In this document: positions 44,059 through 52,580 of the stretch, piece by piece | Layout of the letters: each line of letters opens with the position of its first letter | Numbering within the stretch: position 1 is the stretch's first letter | DNA from: Sphingomonas qomolangmaensis | GTDB lineage: Bacteria > Pseudomonadota > Alphaproteobacteria > Sphingomonadales > Sphingomonadaceae | Length of the DNA: 64,000 bases | NCBI RefSeq assembly: GCF_024496245.1 | Contig: NZ_CP101740.1 | Span: 2,479,501-2,543,500, forward strand | Direction: 5' to 3' | The notes under the pieces: generated by a model | The model's database searches: none | The model's input: only the letters and a program-made list of their open reading frames with translations | Told to the model about the DNA's origin: nothing | Program-made: the position numbers and the translations under genes

Positions 44059-46398
44059 ATGGCGAGCCGTGCGCAGCCCAGGCTCTGGCGCGACACCATG
44101 CGGGCCGGCGCGATGCGATCGGGCGCGATGCTGGGGGCGGCGGCGCTGCTGCTGCTGGTGATCGCGCTGACGGTGTCGCTGGCGACCTATCGCCCGAGCG
44201 ATCCAGGGTTCAACACCGCAGCGGGCGGCCCTGCCGAGAATTGGCTGGGGACGCCGGGGTCCTATGCCGCCGACCTGTTGCTGAGCCTGTTCGGGGTGCC
44301 CGCGGTGATGCTGTTGCCGCTGGGCGTCGTGCTCGCGCTGCGGCTGTGGCGCGACCGGCCGGTGGGCGACTGGAAGGCGATGCTGCGCAATTGCGTGATC
44401 GGGGCGGTGCTGATGGGGACCGCGCTTGCCTTCGTCGCGGGCGGTTCGGTGCTGGCGCTGCCCGCGGGCTATGGCGGCATCTTCGCGATGGGGATCGCCG
44501 CGGCGGCGAACTGGGCAATCGATTTCATCGGCCAGCCGGTCGCCGAATTGTGGACCGGGCGCGGCGTCGGCGCGCTCGCGGGGATCGCTGGCGCGGTGCT
44601 CTGGGGGCGTGGGCTGACGATCCAGTGGGTCGATCGCAACTGGCTGCCGCGCCGCGCGCGGACCGAGCCGGTCGGCGATGCGATCGATCATGACGAAGAC
44701 GACGAGCGCGACGCCGCGCCCTTCGTGCTCGCCGATCACGAGGCACTCACCGAAAAGCGGATGCCCTCGCCGCCGCGCAAGCCGGTGACCCCCGACAACC
44801 GCCCCGCGCCGGTGATCGCCGAGCCGAGCCTCGCCCCGCCGCCCGCCAAGCCCAAGCCGCAGACCAGCCTGGACCTGCGCGATCATTACAAGCTGCCGCC
44901 GCTCGACCTGCTGACCCCCGCGCCGGTGGGAGCCAAGAACACGATCGACAAGGCGTCGCTCGAGCGCAATGCGCGGCTGCTCGAAAGCGTGCTCGACGAT
45001 TTCCACGTCAAGGGCGCGATCGTCGGGGTGCGCCCCGGGCCGGTGGTGACGATGTACGAACTCGAGCCCGCAGCGGGGATCAAGGCGAGCCGGGTGATCC
45101 AGCTGGCCGACGATATCGCGCGCAACATGTCGGCGATCTCGGCACGCGTCGCGACGATACCGGGGCGAACGGTGATCGGCATCGAGCTGCCCAACGCGCG
45201 GCGCGAGCCGGTGAATTTGCACGAGCTGGTAGGCAGCCAGGGCTTTGCCGACCAATCGGCGACGCTGCCGATCGTGCTCGGCAAGAACATCTCGGGCGAT
45301 GCAGTGATCGCCGATCTCGCGCCGATGCCGCATCTGCTGGTCGCGGGTACCACCGGCTCGGGCAAGTCGGTGGGGCTCAACTGCATGATCCTGTCGCTGC
45401 TGTACCGACTGACCCCCGACCAGTGCCGGCTGATCATGATCGATCCCAAGATGCTCGAGTTGAGCATGTACAAGGGAATCCCGCACCTGCTCGCCGACGT
45501 CGTCACCGACCCGCCCAAGGCGGTGCGCGCGCTCAAATGGGCGGTCGAGCAGATGGAGGATCGCTATCGGATGATGGCGAGCGTCAACGTGCGCAGCCTG
45601 GCGAGCTTCAACGAGAAGGTACGCGGCGCCAAGGCCAAGGGGCAGAAACTGGGCCGCAAGGTGCAGGTCGGCTATGACGACAATGGTCGCCCGGTGCACG
45701 AGGAAGAGACGCTCGACCTGTCGGTGCTACCGCAGATCGTGATCATCGTCGACGAGCTCGCCGACCTTATGATGACCGCGGGCAAGGAGGTCGAATTCCT
45801 GATCCAGCGGCTCGCGCAAAAGGCGCGCGCGGCGGGGATCCACCTGATCATGGCGACGCAGCGCCCCTCGGTCGACGTCATCACCGGGGTGATCAAGGCG
45901 AACCTGCCGACGCGGATCAGCTTCCACGTGACGTCGAAGATCGATTCGCGCACCATTTTGGGCGAACAGGGTGCCGAGCAGCTGCTGGGCAAGGGCGACA
46001 TGCTCTACATGCCCTATGGCAAGCAGATCAGCCGCGTCCACGGGCCGTTCGTGAGCGACGACGAGGTGCAGGCGGTCGCCGATTTCTGGCGCGCGCAGGG
46101 TGAGCCCGATTATATCGACGCGGTGACCAACGAGCCCGAGGACGATGCCGGCTTCAGCATGGACGGCGCGCCCGAGGGCGGCGACAGCCCCGAAGACCAG
46201 ATGTATCGCAACGCGATCGCGCTGGTGGCGCAGAGCCAGAAGGCGTCGACCTCGTGGCTGCAGCGCCAGTTGCGGGTGGGCTATAATTCGGCGGCGCGGT
46301 TGATCGAGCGGATGGAGAAGGACGGGCTGGTATCGAAGCCCGACCATGTCGGCCGCCGCGAAGTGCAGATGGACGAGGAGGGGCGGCCGCTGGGGTGA
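44059..46398 (+). CDS. ftsK: DNA translocase FtsK
   Basis: A 779-residue septal DNA pump that clears and aligns chromosome termini during division. Four or five N-terminal membrane helices (about 25-185) are followed by a proline-rich linker (about 230-285) and the motor. The motor has Walker A GTTGSGKS (430-437), Walker B IVIIVDELADLMM and the KANLPTRISF region. The gamma winged-helix domain at the end (ASTSWLQRQLRVGYNSAARLIERMEKDG, approximate span) binds KOPS. The linker is much shorter than in E. coli. GGGGAA precedes the ATG by about 7 bases. A longer frame upstream overlaps the Hsp70 gene and is rejected. Confidence 0.95.
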   Translation: MASRAQPRLWRDTMRAGAMRSGAMLGAAALLLLVIALTVSLATYRPSDPGFNTAAGGPAENWLGTPGSYAADLLLSLFGVPAVMLLPLGVVLALRLWRDRPVGDWKAMLRNCVIGAVLMGTALAFVAGGSVLALPAGYGGIFAMGIAAAANWAIDFIGQPVAELWTGRGVGALAGIAGAVLWGRGLTIQWVDRNWLPRRARTEPVGDAIDHDEDDERDAAPFVLADHEALTEKRMPSPPRKPVTPDNRPAPVIAEPSLAPPPAKPKPQTSLDLRDHYKLPPLDLLTPAPVGAKNTIDKASLERNARLLESVLDDFHVKGAIVGVRPGPVVTMYELEPAAGIKASRVIQLADDIARNMSAISARVATIPGRTVIGIELPNARREPVNLHELVGSQGFADQSATLPIVLGKNISGDAVIADLAPMPHLLVAGTTGSGKSVGLNCMILSLLYRLTPDQCRLIMIDPKMLELSMYKGIPHLLADVVTDPPKAVRALKWAVEQMEDRYRMMASVNVRSLASFNEKVRGAKAKGQKLGRKVQVGYDDNGRPVHEEETLDLSVLPQIVIIVDELADLMMTAGKEVEFLIQRLAQKARAAGIHLIMATQRPSVDVITGVIKANLPTRISFHVTSKIDSRTILGEQGAEQLLGKGDMLYMPYGKQISRVHGPFVSDDEVQAVADFWRAQGEPDYIDAVTNEPEDDAGFSMDGAPEGGDSPEDQMYRNAIALVAQSQKASTSWLQRQLRVGYNSAARLIERMEKDGLVSKPDHVGRREVQMDEEGRPLG

Positions 46399-46454
46399 TC
46401 GATTCACTTTCGATCAAAGATCGGGTAGGCATTCGCACGCTTGGGAGAACGGCC

Positions 46455-46706
46455 TTGGATAAAGAACGTCAGCAGCGTGAGATCGAGATTAATTTCGATC
46501 GGTTCGAGCGGATGCTCGCGCAGTATCTCCTGACCCAGCGCGATCGGTTCGCACTGATGCGCGATGGCGAAGTCATCGGGTTCTTTGACACCGCCAGTGA
46601 AGCCGGCTTGGCAGGTGCGGCTCGCTTCGAGGACCGCATCTATTCGATTCAGAAAGTTACCGACGAACCCGTGGAGTTCGGCATCTACGCCCATGCCATC
46701 CATTAA
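46455..46706 (+). CDS. small protein paired with a retropepsin-like protease
   Basis: A protein of about 83 residues: EIEINFDRFERMLAQYLL, RFALMRDGEVIGFFDTASEAG and FSIQ-type IYSIQKVTDEPVEFGIYAHAIH (approximate spans). This pattern (a helix, then LMRDGEVIGFFDT) recurs in bacterial genomes in front of retropepsin-like genes, and neither has a known function. The start could be GTG at 46395, overlapping the ftsK stop, but TTG at 46455 has GGGAG 7 bases upstream and gives the usual length. It overlaps the downstream protease gene by 14 bp. Confidence 0.65.
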   Translation: MDKERQQREIEINFDRFERMLAQYLLTQRDRFALMRDGEVIGFFDTASEAGLAGAARFEDRIYSIQKVTDEPVEFGIYAHAIH

Positions 46707-47130
46707 ATGGCGGCATAGTCGGCGACAATTGCTGCTGCCGGTGGTTATATTGAGCGCACCCGACGACGCTAATCCGTTCCTGACGCTGCACACGGTCGGT
46801 CTGCTCGACACCGGTGCAACCGGTTCGGCCTTTCATCCGCGGGTAATCGACAGGTTGGGGTTGCAGCGTCGGGGCCGGCGTCGCGTCGGTACCGCGAATG
46901 GCATCATCGTGGCAGCCGAGGTGAATGCGCGGATCGGCTTTCCCACCGGCAATACCGACGACGAGCGCCTATCGGCCGACCCGCAGCAGCTATATGTGCT
47001 CGAAGAAGGGCTATTGGCGTTCGAGCTGCTGGTAAGCTTCGATCACGACGTGCTCATCGGCATGGACGTCATCGGGCAGTGCGACCTGCACATCCGCCGC
47101 GACGGAACCGCTACGCTCACGCTGCCTTGA
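46693..47130 (+). CDS. retropepsin-like aspartic protease
   Basis: A 145-residue single-domain protein of clan AA. The active-site motif is GLLDTGATGSAF (catalytic aspartate in DTGA), and the closing psi motif is VLIGMDVIGQCDLHI with the following beta strand. Bacterial one-domain retropepsins act as homodimers, like HIV protease. Their substrates in bacteria are mostly unknown. It is translated with the small partner gene (14-bp overlap). This two-gene cassette interrupts the usual ftsK-lolA order. The N-terminus (MPSIKWRHSRRQLLLP) has no signal peptide. Confidence 0.82.
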   Translation: MPSIKWRHSRRQLLLPVVILSAPDDANPFLTLHTVGLLDTGATGSAFHPRVIDRLGLQRRGRRRVGTANGIIVAAEVNARIGFPTGNTDDERLSADPQQLYVLEEGLLAFELLVSFDHDVLIGMDVIGQCDLHIRRDGTATLTLP

Positions 47131-47188
47131 GCAGTTCACCCCGCCTTCATCGCGGAACCTCTATCCCGCTTGCATGCTTTGGAGCCCC

Positions 47189-47812
47189 ATGACCGCACTC
47201 GCCCCCTATGCCGCGCTTGCCGCGGCGATCGTCGCCCCTGTCGCCGTCGTGGCGCAGCAGGCCCCCTCGCGCGATCTCGCCGCAGTACAGGCGCATCTGC
47301 GCGCGACCGAGAGCATGACCGCCGATTTCACCCAGACCGACCGCAACGGCAAGGTGCTCGGCGGCGCGCTGACGCTCAAGAAGCCCGGCAAGATCCGCTT
47401 CCAATATGAAAAGGGCGTGCCGATCCTGATCGTCGGCGACGGCAAGGCGATCTGGTTCCTCGATTACGCGGTGGGGCAGCGATCGCGCTGGCCGATCGGC
47501 GATTCACCGCTCGGGGTGCTGATCGATCCCAGCCGCGACATCGCCAAATATGCCAAGGTGGTGCCGGGCAACGACCCATCGGTGCTGAGCGTCGAGGCCT
47601 ATGACCCCAAGCGCCCCGAATATGGCCGCATCACGCTGATCTTCTCGCGCCAGGCATCGGCGCCGTCGGGGCTGATGCTGCAAGGCTGGGTCGCGCTCGA
47701 TTCGCAGAACAACCGCACGACGATCCGGCTGTCGAACCAACGCTTCAACGTGCCGGTGTCCGACGGAACGTTCCGTTTCAACGACCCACGGAAGGGCGCG
47801 CGGCGAAGCTGA
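47189..47812 (+). CDS. lolA: outer-membrane lipoprotein carrier protein LolA
   Basis: A 207-residue periplasmic chaperone that moves lipoproteins from LolCDE to LolB. The signal peptide is MTALAPYAALAAAIVAPVAVVAQ. The mature part has HLRATESMTADFTQTDRNGKVLGGALTLKKPGKIRFQYEKG (approximate span), the typical LolA start, and SPLGVLIDPSRDI, EAYDPKRPEYGRITLIFSR and the end VSDGTFRFNDP. The ATG at 47189 has GGAG 5 bases upstream; an earlier in-frame ATG at 47174 lacks one. Confidence 0.93.
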   Translation: MTALAPYAALAAAIVAPVAVVAQQAPSRDLAAVQAHLRATESMTADFTQTDRNGKVLGGALTLKKPGKIRFQYEKGVPILIVGDGKAIWFLDYAVGQRSRWPIGDSPLGVLIDPSRDIAKYAKVVPGNDPSVLSVEAYDPKRPEYGRITLIFSRQASAPSGLMLQGWVALDSQNNRTTIRLSNQRFNVPVSDGTFRFNDPRKGARRS

Positions 47813-47955
47813 CGATTCGTTCATCGTGGGGCAAGGCGCAAAACCTTAATACCGGCCTTGCAGAGCACGGGGCCTGCCGGGATTTTTCCCCCTGTTGCCC
47901 GGTTCGTACCCGACTTTGCCATGCGTGACGAACGCTGGTTGGCCCTCGCTCCATG

Positions 47956-47975
47956 CCCCCGGAGCGGGGGTCTTT
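47956..47975 (+). terminator. possible Rho-independent terminator downstream of lolA
   Basis: CCCCCG-GAG-CGGGGG is a 6-bp stem with a short loop followed by TCTTTCC, 140 bp after the lolA stop and 45 bp before xthA. The surrounding 205-bp gap contains no other clear feature. Confidence 0.5.
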
Positions 47976-48018
47976 CCATGTCTGGCGGTAGCGCCGCCGC
48001 GCCGCTACATCGCTGGCC

Positions 48019-48816
48019 ATGACCGACACGCTCAAGATCGCTTCGTGGAACATCAATTCGGTGCGGTTTCGCATGGCCATCGTCGAACAGTTCCTGCGCG
48101 ACGCCGCGCCCGACATATTGTGCCTGCAGGAAACCAAGGTGGTCGACGGCGACTTCCCGCACGAACCGCTGCGCGCGCTGGGGTATGCGCATATCGTCAT
48201 CCACGGCCAGCGGATGCATCACGGCGTCGCGATCCTGAGCAAGATCCCGTTGGTCGAAGACGATCGCTTCGACTGGCAGGCCAATGGCGAGGCGCGGCAT
48301 GTCGGGGTGCGGCTGCCGAACGGGCTGCGGATCGAGAATGTCTATGTGCCAGCGGGCGGCGATGTTCCCGATCGCGAGGTGAACCCCAAATTCGGCCAGA
48401 AGCTCGATTTCCTCGAGCGGATGACGCGCTGGTCCGAGGGGCTGGCGGGGATTCCGACGCTGCTGGTGGGCGATTTCAACGTCGCGCCGCTCGAAAGCGA
48501 TGTTTGGAGCCACAAGCAGTTGCTCGACGTGGTGAGCCATACGCCGATCGAGGTCGAGACGCTCGCGCGGCTGCAGGCGGCGAACGACTGGGTCGATCTG
48601 GGGCGGCATTTCTTGCCCGCGCCCGCGCGGCTGTTCACCTGGTGGAGCTATCGCGCCAAGGATTGGGCGGCGTCGGATCGGGGGCGGCGGCTCGACCATA
48701 TGTGGGCGTCGCGCGACGTCGCCGCCAAGGCGGTGGCGCACCGGGTGCACGAGGATTGCCGCGGCTGGCTCAAGCCATCGGACCATGTGCCGATCCTGAC
48801 CGAGTTCGCGTTTTGA
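48019..48816 (+). CDS. xthA: exodeoxyribonuclease III
   Basis: An AP endonuclease/3'-5' exonuclease of 265 residues of the EEP family. Motifs are ASWNINSVRFR at the start, CLQETKVVDGDFP (Mg-binding glutamate), VYVPAGGDVPDREVNPKF, LVGDFNVAP and GRRLDHMWAS with the final SDHVPILTEF. It repairs abasic sites. The stop overlaps the TTG start of ribA by four bases. xthA after lolA is the conserved order in this group. Confidence 0.95.
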   Translation: MTDTLKIASWNINSVRFRMAIVEQFLRDAAPDILCLQETKVVDGDFPHEPLRALGYAHIVIHGQRMHHGVAILSKIPLVEDDRFDWQANGEARHVGVRLPNGLRIENVYVPAGGDVPDREVNPKFGQKLDFLERMTRWSEGLAGIPTLLVGDFNVAPLESDVWSHKQLLDVVSHTPIEVETLARLQAANDWVDLGRHFLPAPARLFTWWSYRAKDWAASDRGRRLDHMWASRDVAAKAVAHRVHEDCRGWLKPSDHVPILTEFAF

Positions 48817-49883
48817 GCGGCCCGCAGGCGACGGCACGCGCGATCGACGCGATGCGGCGCGGCTGGCCGGTGGCGATCGCGGGCGCGAGCGGGGTGCTGA
48901 CCTTGCTGGCGATCGAGAGCGCCGATCCGGTGCGGCTGGCGGCGTTCGATACCGAGGGCAGCGCAGGGGTGCTGCTGTCGGCGGGGCGCGCGGCGACGCT
49001 GAAGCTGGCGAATCAGCGCGAGGCGGCAGTGCCCGACGCGCCGGTGCTGGTGGCGCGCGTGGCGTGGCTCAACTTCGCCGCGGCGACCGCGCTCGCCGAT
49101 CCGCAATTCGACCTGGCGACGCCGATGAAGGGGCCGTTTCGCGCGATCGCGGTGCCGGTTGCCGACGCCGCGGCGGCGGCGCTGCGGCTGGCGCGGATCG
49201 CGGGGATATTGCCCGCCTTCTTCGTGATCGAGGGCGGCCAAGACGCGGACAATACGCATGCGCTGTCGATCGCCGACATCGATGCGCACGAGGATGCCGG
49301 GCGCCTGGCGATCGCGACGCGCGCGCGGCTGCCGATCGCGCACGCCGAGGATGCCGAGATCGTCGCGTTCCGCACCCCCGAGGCGGCGGGCGAGCATGTC
49401 GCGCTGCTGATCGGCGCCCCCGATGGCCGCCCGCCGCTGGTGCGGCTGCACAGCGAATGCCTGACCGGCGACGTGCTGGGCAGCCTGAAATGCGATTGCG
49501 GACCGCAATTGGATGCCGCGCTCGCGGCGATGGTCGCCGATGGCTGGGGAATCCTGCTGTATCTGCGGCAGGAGGGGCGCGGGATCGGGCTGGTCAACAA
49601 ATTGCGCGCCTATGCGCTGCAGGACCAGGGGTTCGACACCGTCGATGCCAATACCCGGCTGGGCTTCGCCGTCGATGCGCGCGATTTCGGGGTGGCGGCG
49701 CGGATGCTGGCGCTGCTCAAGCAGGACCGGATTCGGTTGCTGACCAACAATCCGGCCAAGGTGGCGGCACTCGAGGCGGCAGGGGTCGAGGTGGTCGAGC
49801 GGGTGCCGCACGCGTTGCCGGCGAATGCGCATAATGCGCGGTATCTGGCGACCAAGCGCGATCGGACCGGGCACCAGTTGTAG
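48813..49883 (+). CDS. ribA: GTP cyclohydrolase II
   Basis: A 356-residue enzyme that opens GTP to start riboflavin synthesis. The C-terminal 200 residues carry the RibA core: VRLHSECLTGDVLGSLKCDCGPQL (zinc cysteines Cys-x10-Cys-x-Cys), LYLRQEGRGIGLVNKLRAYALQDQG and RLLTNNPAKV. The first 150 residues form an additional domain (VLTLLAIESADPVRLAAFD...) seen in sphingomonad RibA, somewhat like a degenerate RibB-type half without its motif. Start is TTG at 48813, overlapping the xthA stop. Confidence 0.93.
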   Translation: MSGPQATARAIDAMRRGWPVAIAGASGVLTLLAIESADPVRLAAFDTEGSAGVLLSAGRAATLKLANQREAAVPDAPVLVARVAWLNFAAATALADPQFDLATPMKGPFRAIAVPVADAAAAALRLARIAGILPAFFVIEGGQDADNTHALSIADIDAHEDAGRLAIATRARLPIAHAEDAEIVAFRTPEAAGEHVALLIGAPDGRPPLVRLHSECLTGDVLGSLKCDCGPQLDAALAAMVADGWGILLYLRQEGRGIGLVNKLRAYALQDQGFDTVDANTRLGFAVDARDFGVAARMLALLKQDRIRLLTNNPAKVAALEAAGVEVVERVPHALPANAHNARYLATKRDRTGHQL

Positions 49884-49897
49884 GGTGATGGCGCCCG

Positions 49898-49927
49898 CGC
49901 GCTCCCTTCCCTGAAAGGGAGGGAGCT
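49898..49927. repeat. palindromic hairpin after ribA (family C core)
   Basis: CTCCCTTCCCT-GAA-AGGGAGGGAG forms a long stem with one bulged base. It lies between convergent ribA and the HAD gene and probably terminates both. The CCCT-GAA-AGGG centre is shared with 40626-40646. Confidence 0.7.
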
Positions 49928-50588
49928 AAGCTAGCAGTCGCGCTACTTCGTCGAAGTCGCCCGCGACGTCATGCACGCCGATCGCGCGTAGCGTCTCGGC
50001 GTGATCGGGCGGGCAATGCGCGCCGGCGTGGATGCCGATGACATGCGCGCCCGAGGCTACCGCGCCGGTCGCGCCGACGGGGGAGTCCTCGAGGATCACG
50101 CAGCGATCGATCGGCACGCCCAGTTGCGCGGCAGCGTAGAGGTACAGATCGGGGGCGGGCTTGCCGCGGGTTACGTGTTCGCGGCCCGAATAGAGGTGGT
50201 CACCGAACACGTCGGCGACGCCGAGATGCTCGAGATGGGTGCGGATCCAGTGGGTCGAGCTCGAGGAAGCGACCGCGCGGGGGAGCTCGGCGGGGAGCGA
50301 GCGCAGGAAGGCGCGGGCGCCGGCGACTTCCTCCAACCCTTCGCGCAGGACGCGGGCATCTTCTTCGGCGCGCGCGGCGTGGAAATCATTGGGGATGTCG
50401 CGGCCGATATAATGCTCGACCCGGTCGAGGAAATCCTTGCCCGCGAGCCCCATGAAGTTCGCCATCGCATCGGCGGGCGTGGTCGGATGACCGAGATCGG
50501 TCAAATAGGCGGCGAGGTGACGGTTGCCGGCATATTCGCTTTCGAGCAGCACGCCGTCGAAATCGAAGAGTATCGCATCGAAACGCAT
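49926..50588 (-). CDS. HAD-superfamily phosphatase/phosphoglucomutase-like
   Basis: A 220-residue haloacid dehalogenase-fold hydrolase of subclass I. Motif I is DFDGVLLESE (nucleophile Asp in DFDGV), motif II is VASSSST, motif III GKPAPDLYLYAA, and motif IV LEDSPVGATGA. The cap domain is helical. These enzymes dephosphorylate sugar or nucleotide phosphates, or isomerise sugar phosphates; the substrate is unknown. I start at the ATG at 50588 with CGGAA 6 bases before it. Confidence 0.88.
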   Translation of the reverse strand: MRFDAILFDFDGVLLESEYAGNRHLAAYLTDLGHPTTPADAMANFMGLAGKDFLDRVEHYIGRDIPNDFHAARAEEDARVLREGLEEVAGARAFLRSLPAELPRAVASSSSTHWIRTHLEHLGVADVFGDHLYSGREHVTRGKPAPDLYLYAAAQLGVPIDRCVILEDSPVGATGAVASGAHVIGIHAGAHCPPDHAETLRAIGVHDVAGDFDEVARLLA

Positions 50589-50657
50589 GGGAATTCCGTT
50601 CATCGGGGGAGCACGCCATGTAGGACGCCCGCCGTGTCACTCAACCAGTAGCCGTGC

Positions 50658-51326
50658 TCAGCCGCGCTGGCCGAACAGTGCGCTGCCGACGCGGACATGC
50701 GTCGCGCCGAGCGTCACCGCGGTTTCGTAATCACCCGACATGCCCATGCTGAGTCCCGCCAGGCCTTGGTCGCGCGCGAGCTTCGCGAGCAGCGCAAAGA
50801 AGGGTGCCGCCTCGATATCGAAGGGGGGCACCGCCATCAGCCCGGCAAGCGGCAGATCGGCGGCGCGCGCGGCGGCGAGCAGCGCGGGCAGATCGGCGAC
50901 CGCGACGCCGCCCTTCTGTTCCTCGTCGCCGATATTCACCTGGATGAAGCAGGCGGGGCGGCGATCGGCCTTGTCCATCGCCTTGGCGAGCGCGGTCACC
51001 AGCGAGGGGCGATCGACCGAATGGATCGCGTCGAACAACGCGACGGCGTCGTCGGCCTTGTTCGACTGGAGCTGGCCGACGAGGTGGAGCGCGATCCCAG
51101 GGGTTTCGGCCTGGAGCGCGGGCCATTTGCCCTGTGCCTCCTGGACACGATTTTCGCCGAATACGCGCTGGCCGGCGGCGATGAGCGGGCGGATCGCTTC
51201 GGCGTCGTGCGTCTTCGATACCGCGATCAGCGTGGTATCGGCGGGGTCGCGCGTCGCGGTGCGCGCGGCCTTGGCGATGCGCGTCTGGACGGCGGCGAGC
51301 GCGATACGGGCTTCGTCTGGGGTCAT
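50658..51326 (-). CDS. YggS family PLP homeostasis protein
   Basis: A 222-residue PLP-binding protein of the PLPBP/YggS family, fold type III. The lysine that binds PLP is in LIAVSKTHDAEAIRPLI, and VFGENRVQEAQGKW, HLVGQLQSNKAD, FIQVNIGDEEQKGG and LSMGMSGDYETAVTLGATHVRVGSALFG are the family blocks (approximate spans). It has no known enzyme activity and keeps free PLP and amino acid pools in balance. It is divergent from the thiE-like gene with only 22 bp between start codons. Confidence 0.93.
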   Translation of the reverse strand: MTPDEARIALAAVQTRIAKAARTATRDPADTTLIAVSKTHDAEAIRPLIAAGQRVFGENRVQEAQGKWPALQAETPGIALHLVGQLQSNKADDAVALFDAIHSVDRPSLVTALAKAMDKADRRPACFIQVNIGDEEQKGGVAVADLPALLAAARAADLPLAGLMAVPPFDIEAAPFFALLAKLARDQGLAGLSMGMSGDYETAVTLGATHVRVGSALFGQRG

Positions 51327-51348
51327 GGTCGCGGCTATACGCAGCGCG

Positions 51349-51909
51349 ATGCAGCGCCGCCACCCCCTGCCCCGCCCGCCTTTCGGCACCCGCGCCCTGC
51401 CCCAGCAGTGGCTGATGACCGACGAGCGGATGGGCGAGGCGCTATGGGCCGCGCTCGAGCGGCTGCCGCGCGGCGGCGGGGTGGTGTTTCGGCATTATGC
51501 GACGCCGGTGACCGAGCGGCGCGCGCTGTTCGCGCGAGTGCTCAGGGTAGCGCAGCGGCGGAGACTGGTGCTGGTGCGCGCTGGCAAGGTGGCGATGCGC
51601 GGCGAGATGGGGGTGCATAACGCCCGCGGGCGCGGCCTGCGGACGCGCGCGGTGCATGATCCCGCCGAGGCGATGGTGGCACGGCGCGCGGGGGCGGATG
51701 CGGTGTTCGTGTCGCCGGTATTCGCCACCCGCTCGCATGCTGGCGCGCGGGGACTGGGAGTGGTGCGGCTGGGGTTGCTGCTGCGGGGCGTTGCGCAGCC
51801 GGCGGTGGCGATGGGGGGGATCGACGCGGGTACGATCCGGCGGTTGCGGGGGTTGGGCGTGCATGGCTGGGCGGGGATAGATGCGTGGCTGGATCACGGC
51901 GACGGTTAG
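51349..51909 (+). CDS. thiamine phosphate synthase/TenI-like protein
   Basis: A 186-residue TIM-barrel protein of the ThiE/TenI superfamily. Recognisable blocks are WLMTDERMGEALWAALERLPRGGGVVFRHYAT, then VHDPAEAMVARRAGADAVFVSPVFATRSHAGARGLG and PAVAMGGIDAGTIRRL (approximate spans). The SPVFATxS loop binds the phosphate in ThiE. Residues needed for HMP-PP in true ThiE are only partly visible, so it could be a TenI-like aminase or regulator. It shares a promoter region with yggS. The stop overlaps the convergent membrane gene. Confidence 0.78.
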   Translation: MQRRHPLPRPPFGTRALPQQWLMTDERMGEALWAALERLPRGGGVVFRHYATPVTERRALFARVLRVAQRRRLVLVRAGKVAMRGEMGVHNARGRGLRTRAVHDPAEAMVARRAGADAVFVSPVFATRSHAGARGLGVVRLGLLLRGVAQPAVAMGGIDAGTIRRLRGLGVHGWAGIDAWLDHGDG

Positions 51910-52214
51910 CGTCCGCGCAAGCGACTCCATAGCCAGCGCCAGAACCGCGCCTCGGCCAGCATCAGGCGGGCCAGCAACGGGGGTATGCCTTGCCGTTCGA
52001 GCTGCTGCGCATCGGGGTCGGCGCCGAAGACCACGCGTAGCGCGGCGATGATGACGAAAGCTTCGGCCACGACCAACACCGCGATACCGATCATGCGCAG
52101 CCAGCCCAACTGGGGGAGAATGGTTTGCGCCGATGCGGGGACGACCAGCCCCGCGATCCAGATCCCGCCGCAGACCAGCGCAAGCAGCCGGATCAGCAGC
52201 GCGCGACGCGGCAT
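51906..52214 (-). CDS. small membrane protein of unknown function
   Basis: A 102-residue protein with two transmembrane helices (about 8-30 and 38-62) and a basic C-terminus (AEARFWRWLWSRLRGR). No family is recognised. Its stop overlaps that of the convergent thiE-like gene. It follows the 54-residue small protein by 24 bp on the same strand, so the two may form an operon. Confidence 0.6.
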   Translation of the reverse strand: MPRRALLIRLLALVCGGIWIAGLVVPASAQTILPQLGWLRMIGIAVLVVAEAFVIIAALRVVFGADPDAQQLERQGIPPLLARLMLAEARFWRWLWSRLRGR

Positions 52215-52238
52215 GGCGCGGTAGCAAATAGCATAGAG

Positions 52239-52403
52239 CTAGGGCACGAACACGCACCAGTCGAACAGCGCGGTCGCTTCGCCGATCGCGGGACTCTCGG
52301 TCCATGGATGGGTCGCGCGAAAGCCGAATGCGATCGCGAGCCACAGCGGCAGCAGTAGGTAGAACCAGTGGCTTCGCGCGTGGTCGATCAACGAAACCTG
52401 CAT
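52239..52403 (-). CDS. 54-residue small membrane protein
   Basis: A short protein (start MQVSLIDHARSHWFYLLLP, end LFDWCVFVP) with one transmembrane segment at about 13-28. A perfect AGGAGG stands 6 bases before the ATG. Function unknown. It is followed 24 bp later by another small membrane protein gene. Confidence 0.65.
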   Translation of the reverse strand: MQVSLIDHARSHWFYLLLPLWLAIAFGFRATHPWTESPAIGEATALFDWCVFVP

Positions 52404-52580
52404 CCGTGCCCTCCTGTCGTCGGGCGATCATACCCCGCCGGCGGAGCGCGTTGAAGCGTGGCTTTGGGGGAAACAGCGCAGTTGGTGGCAAAAGATCGCG
52501 GCGATGCTGGCCTGAACCAGCGGGTGCGCTAGCATGGCACAACCATATGGCTCTGGTGACTGTGGCTAAGGGAGGAAGCG

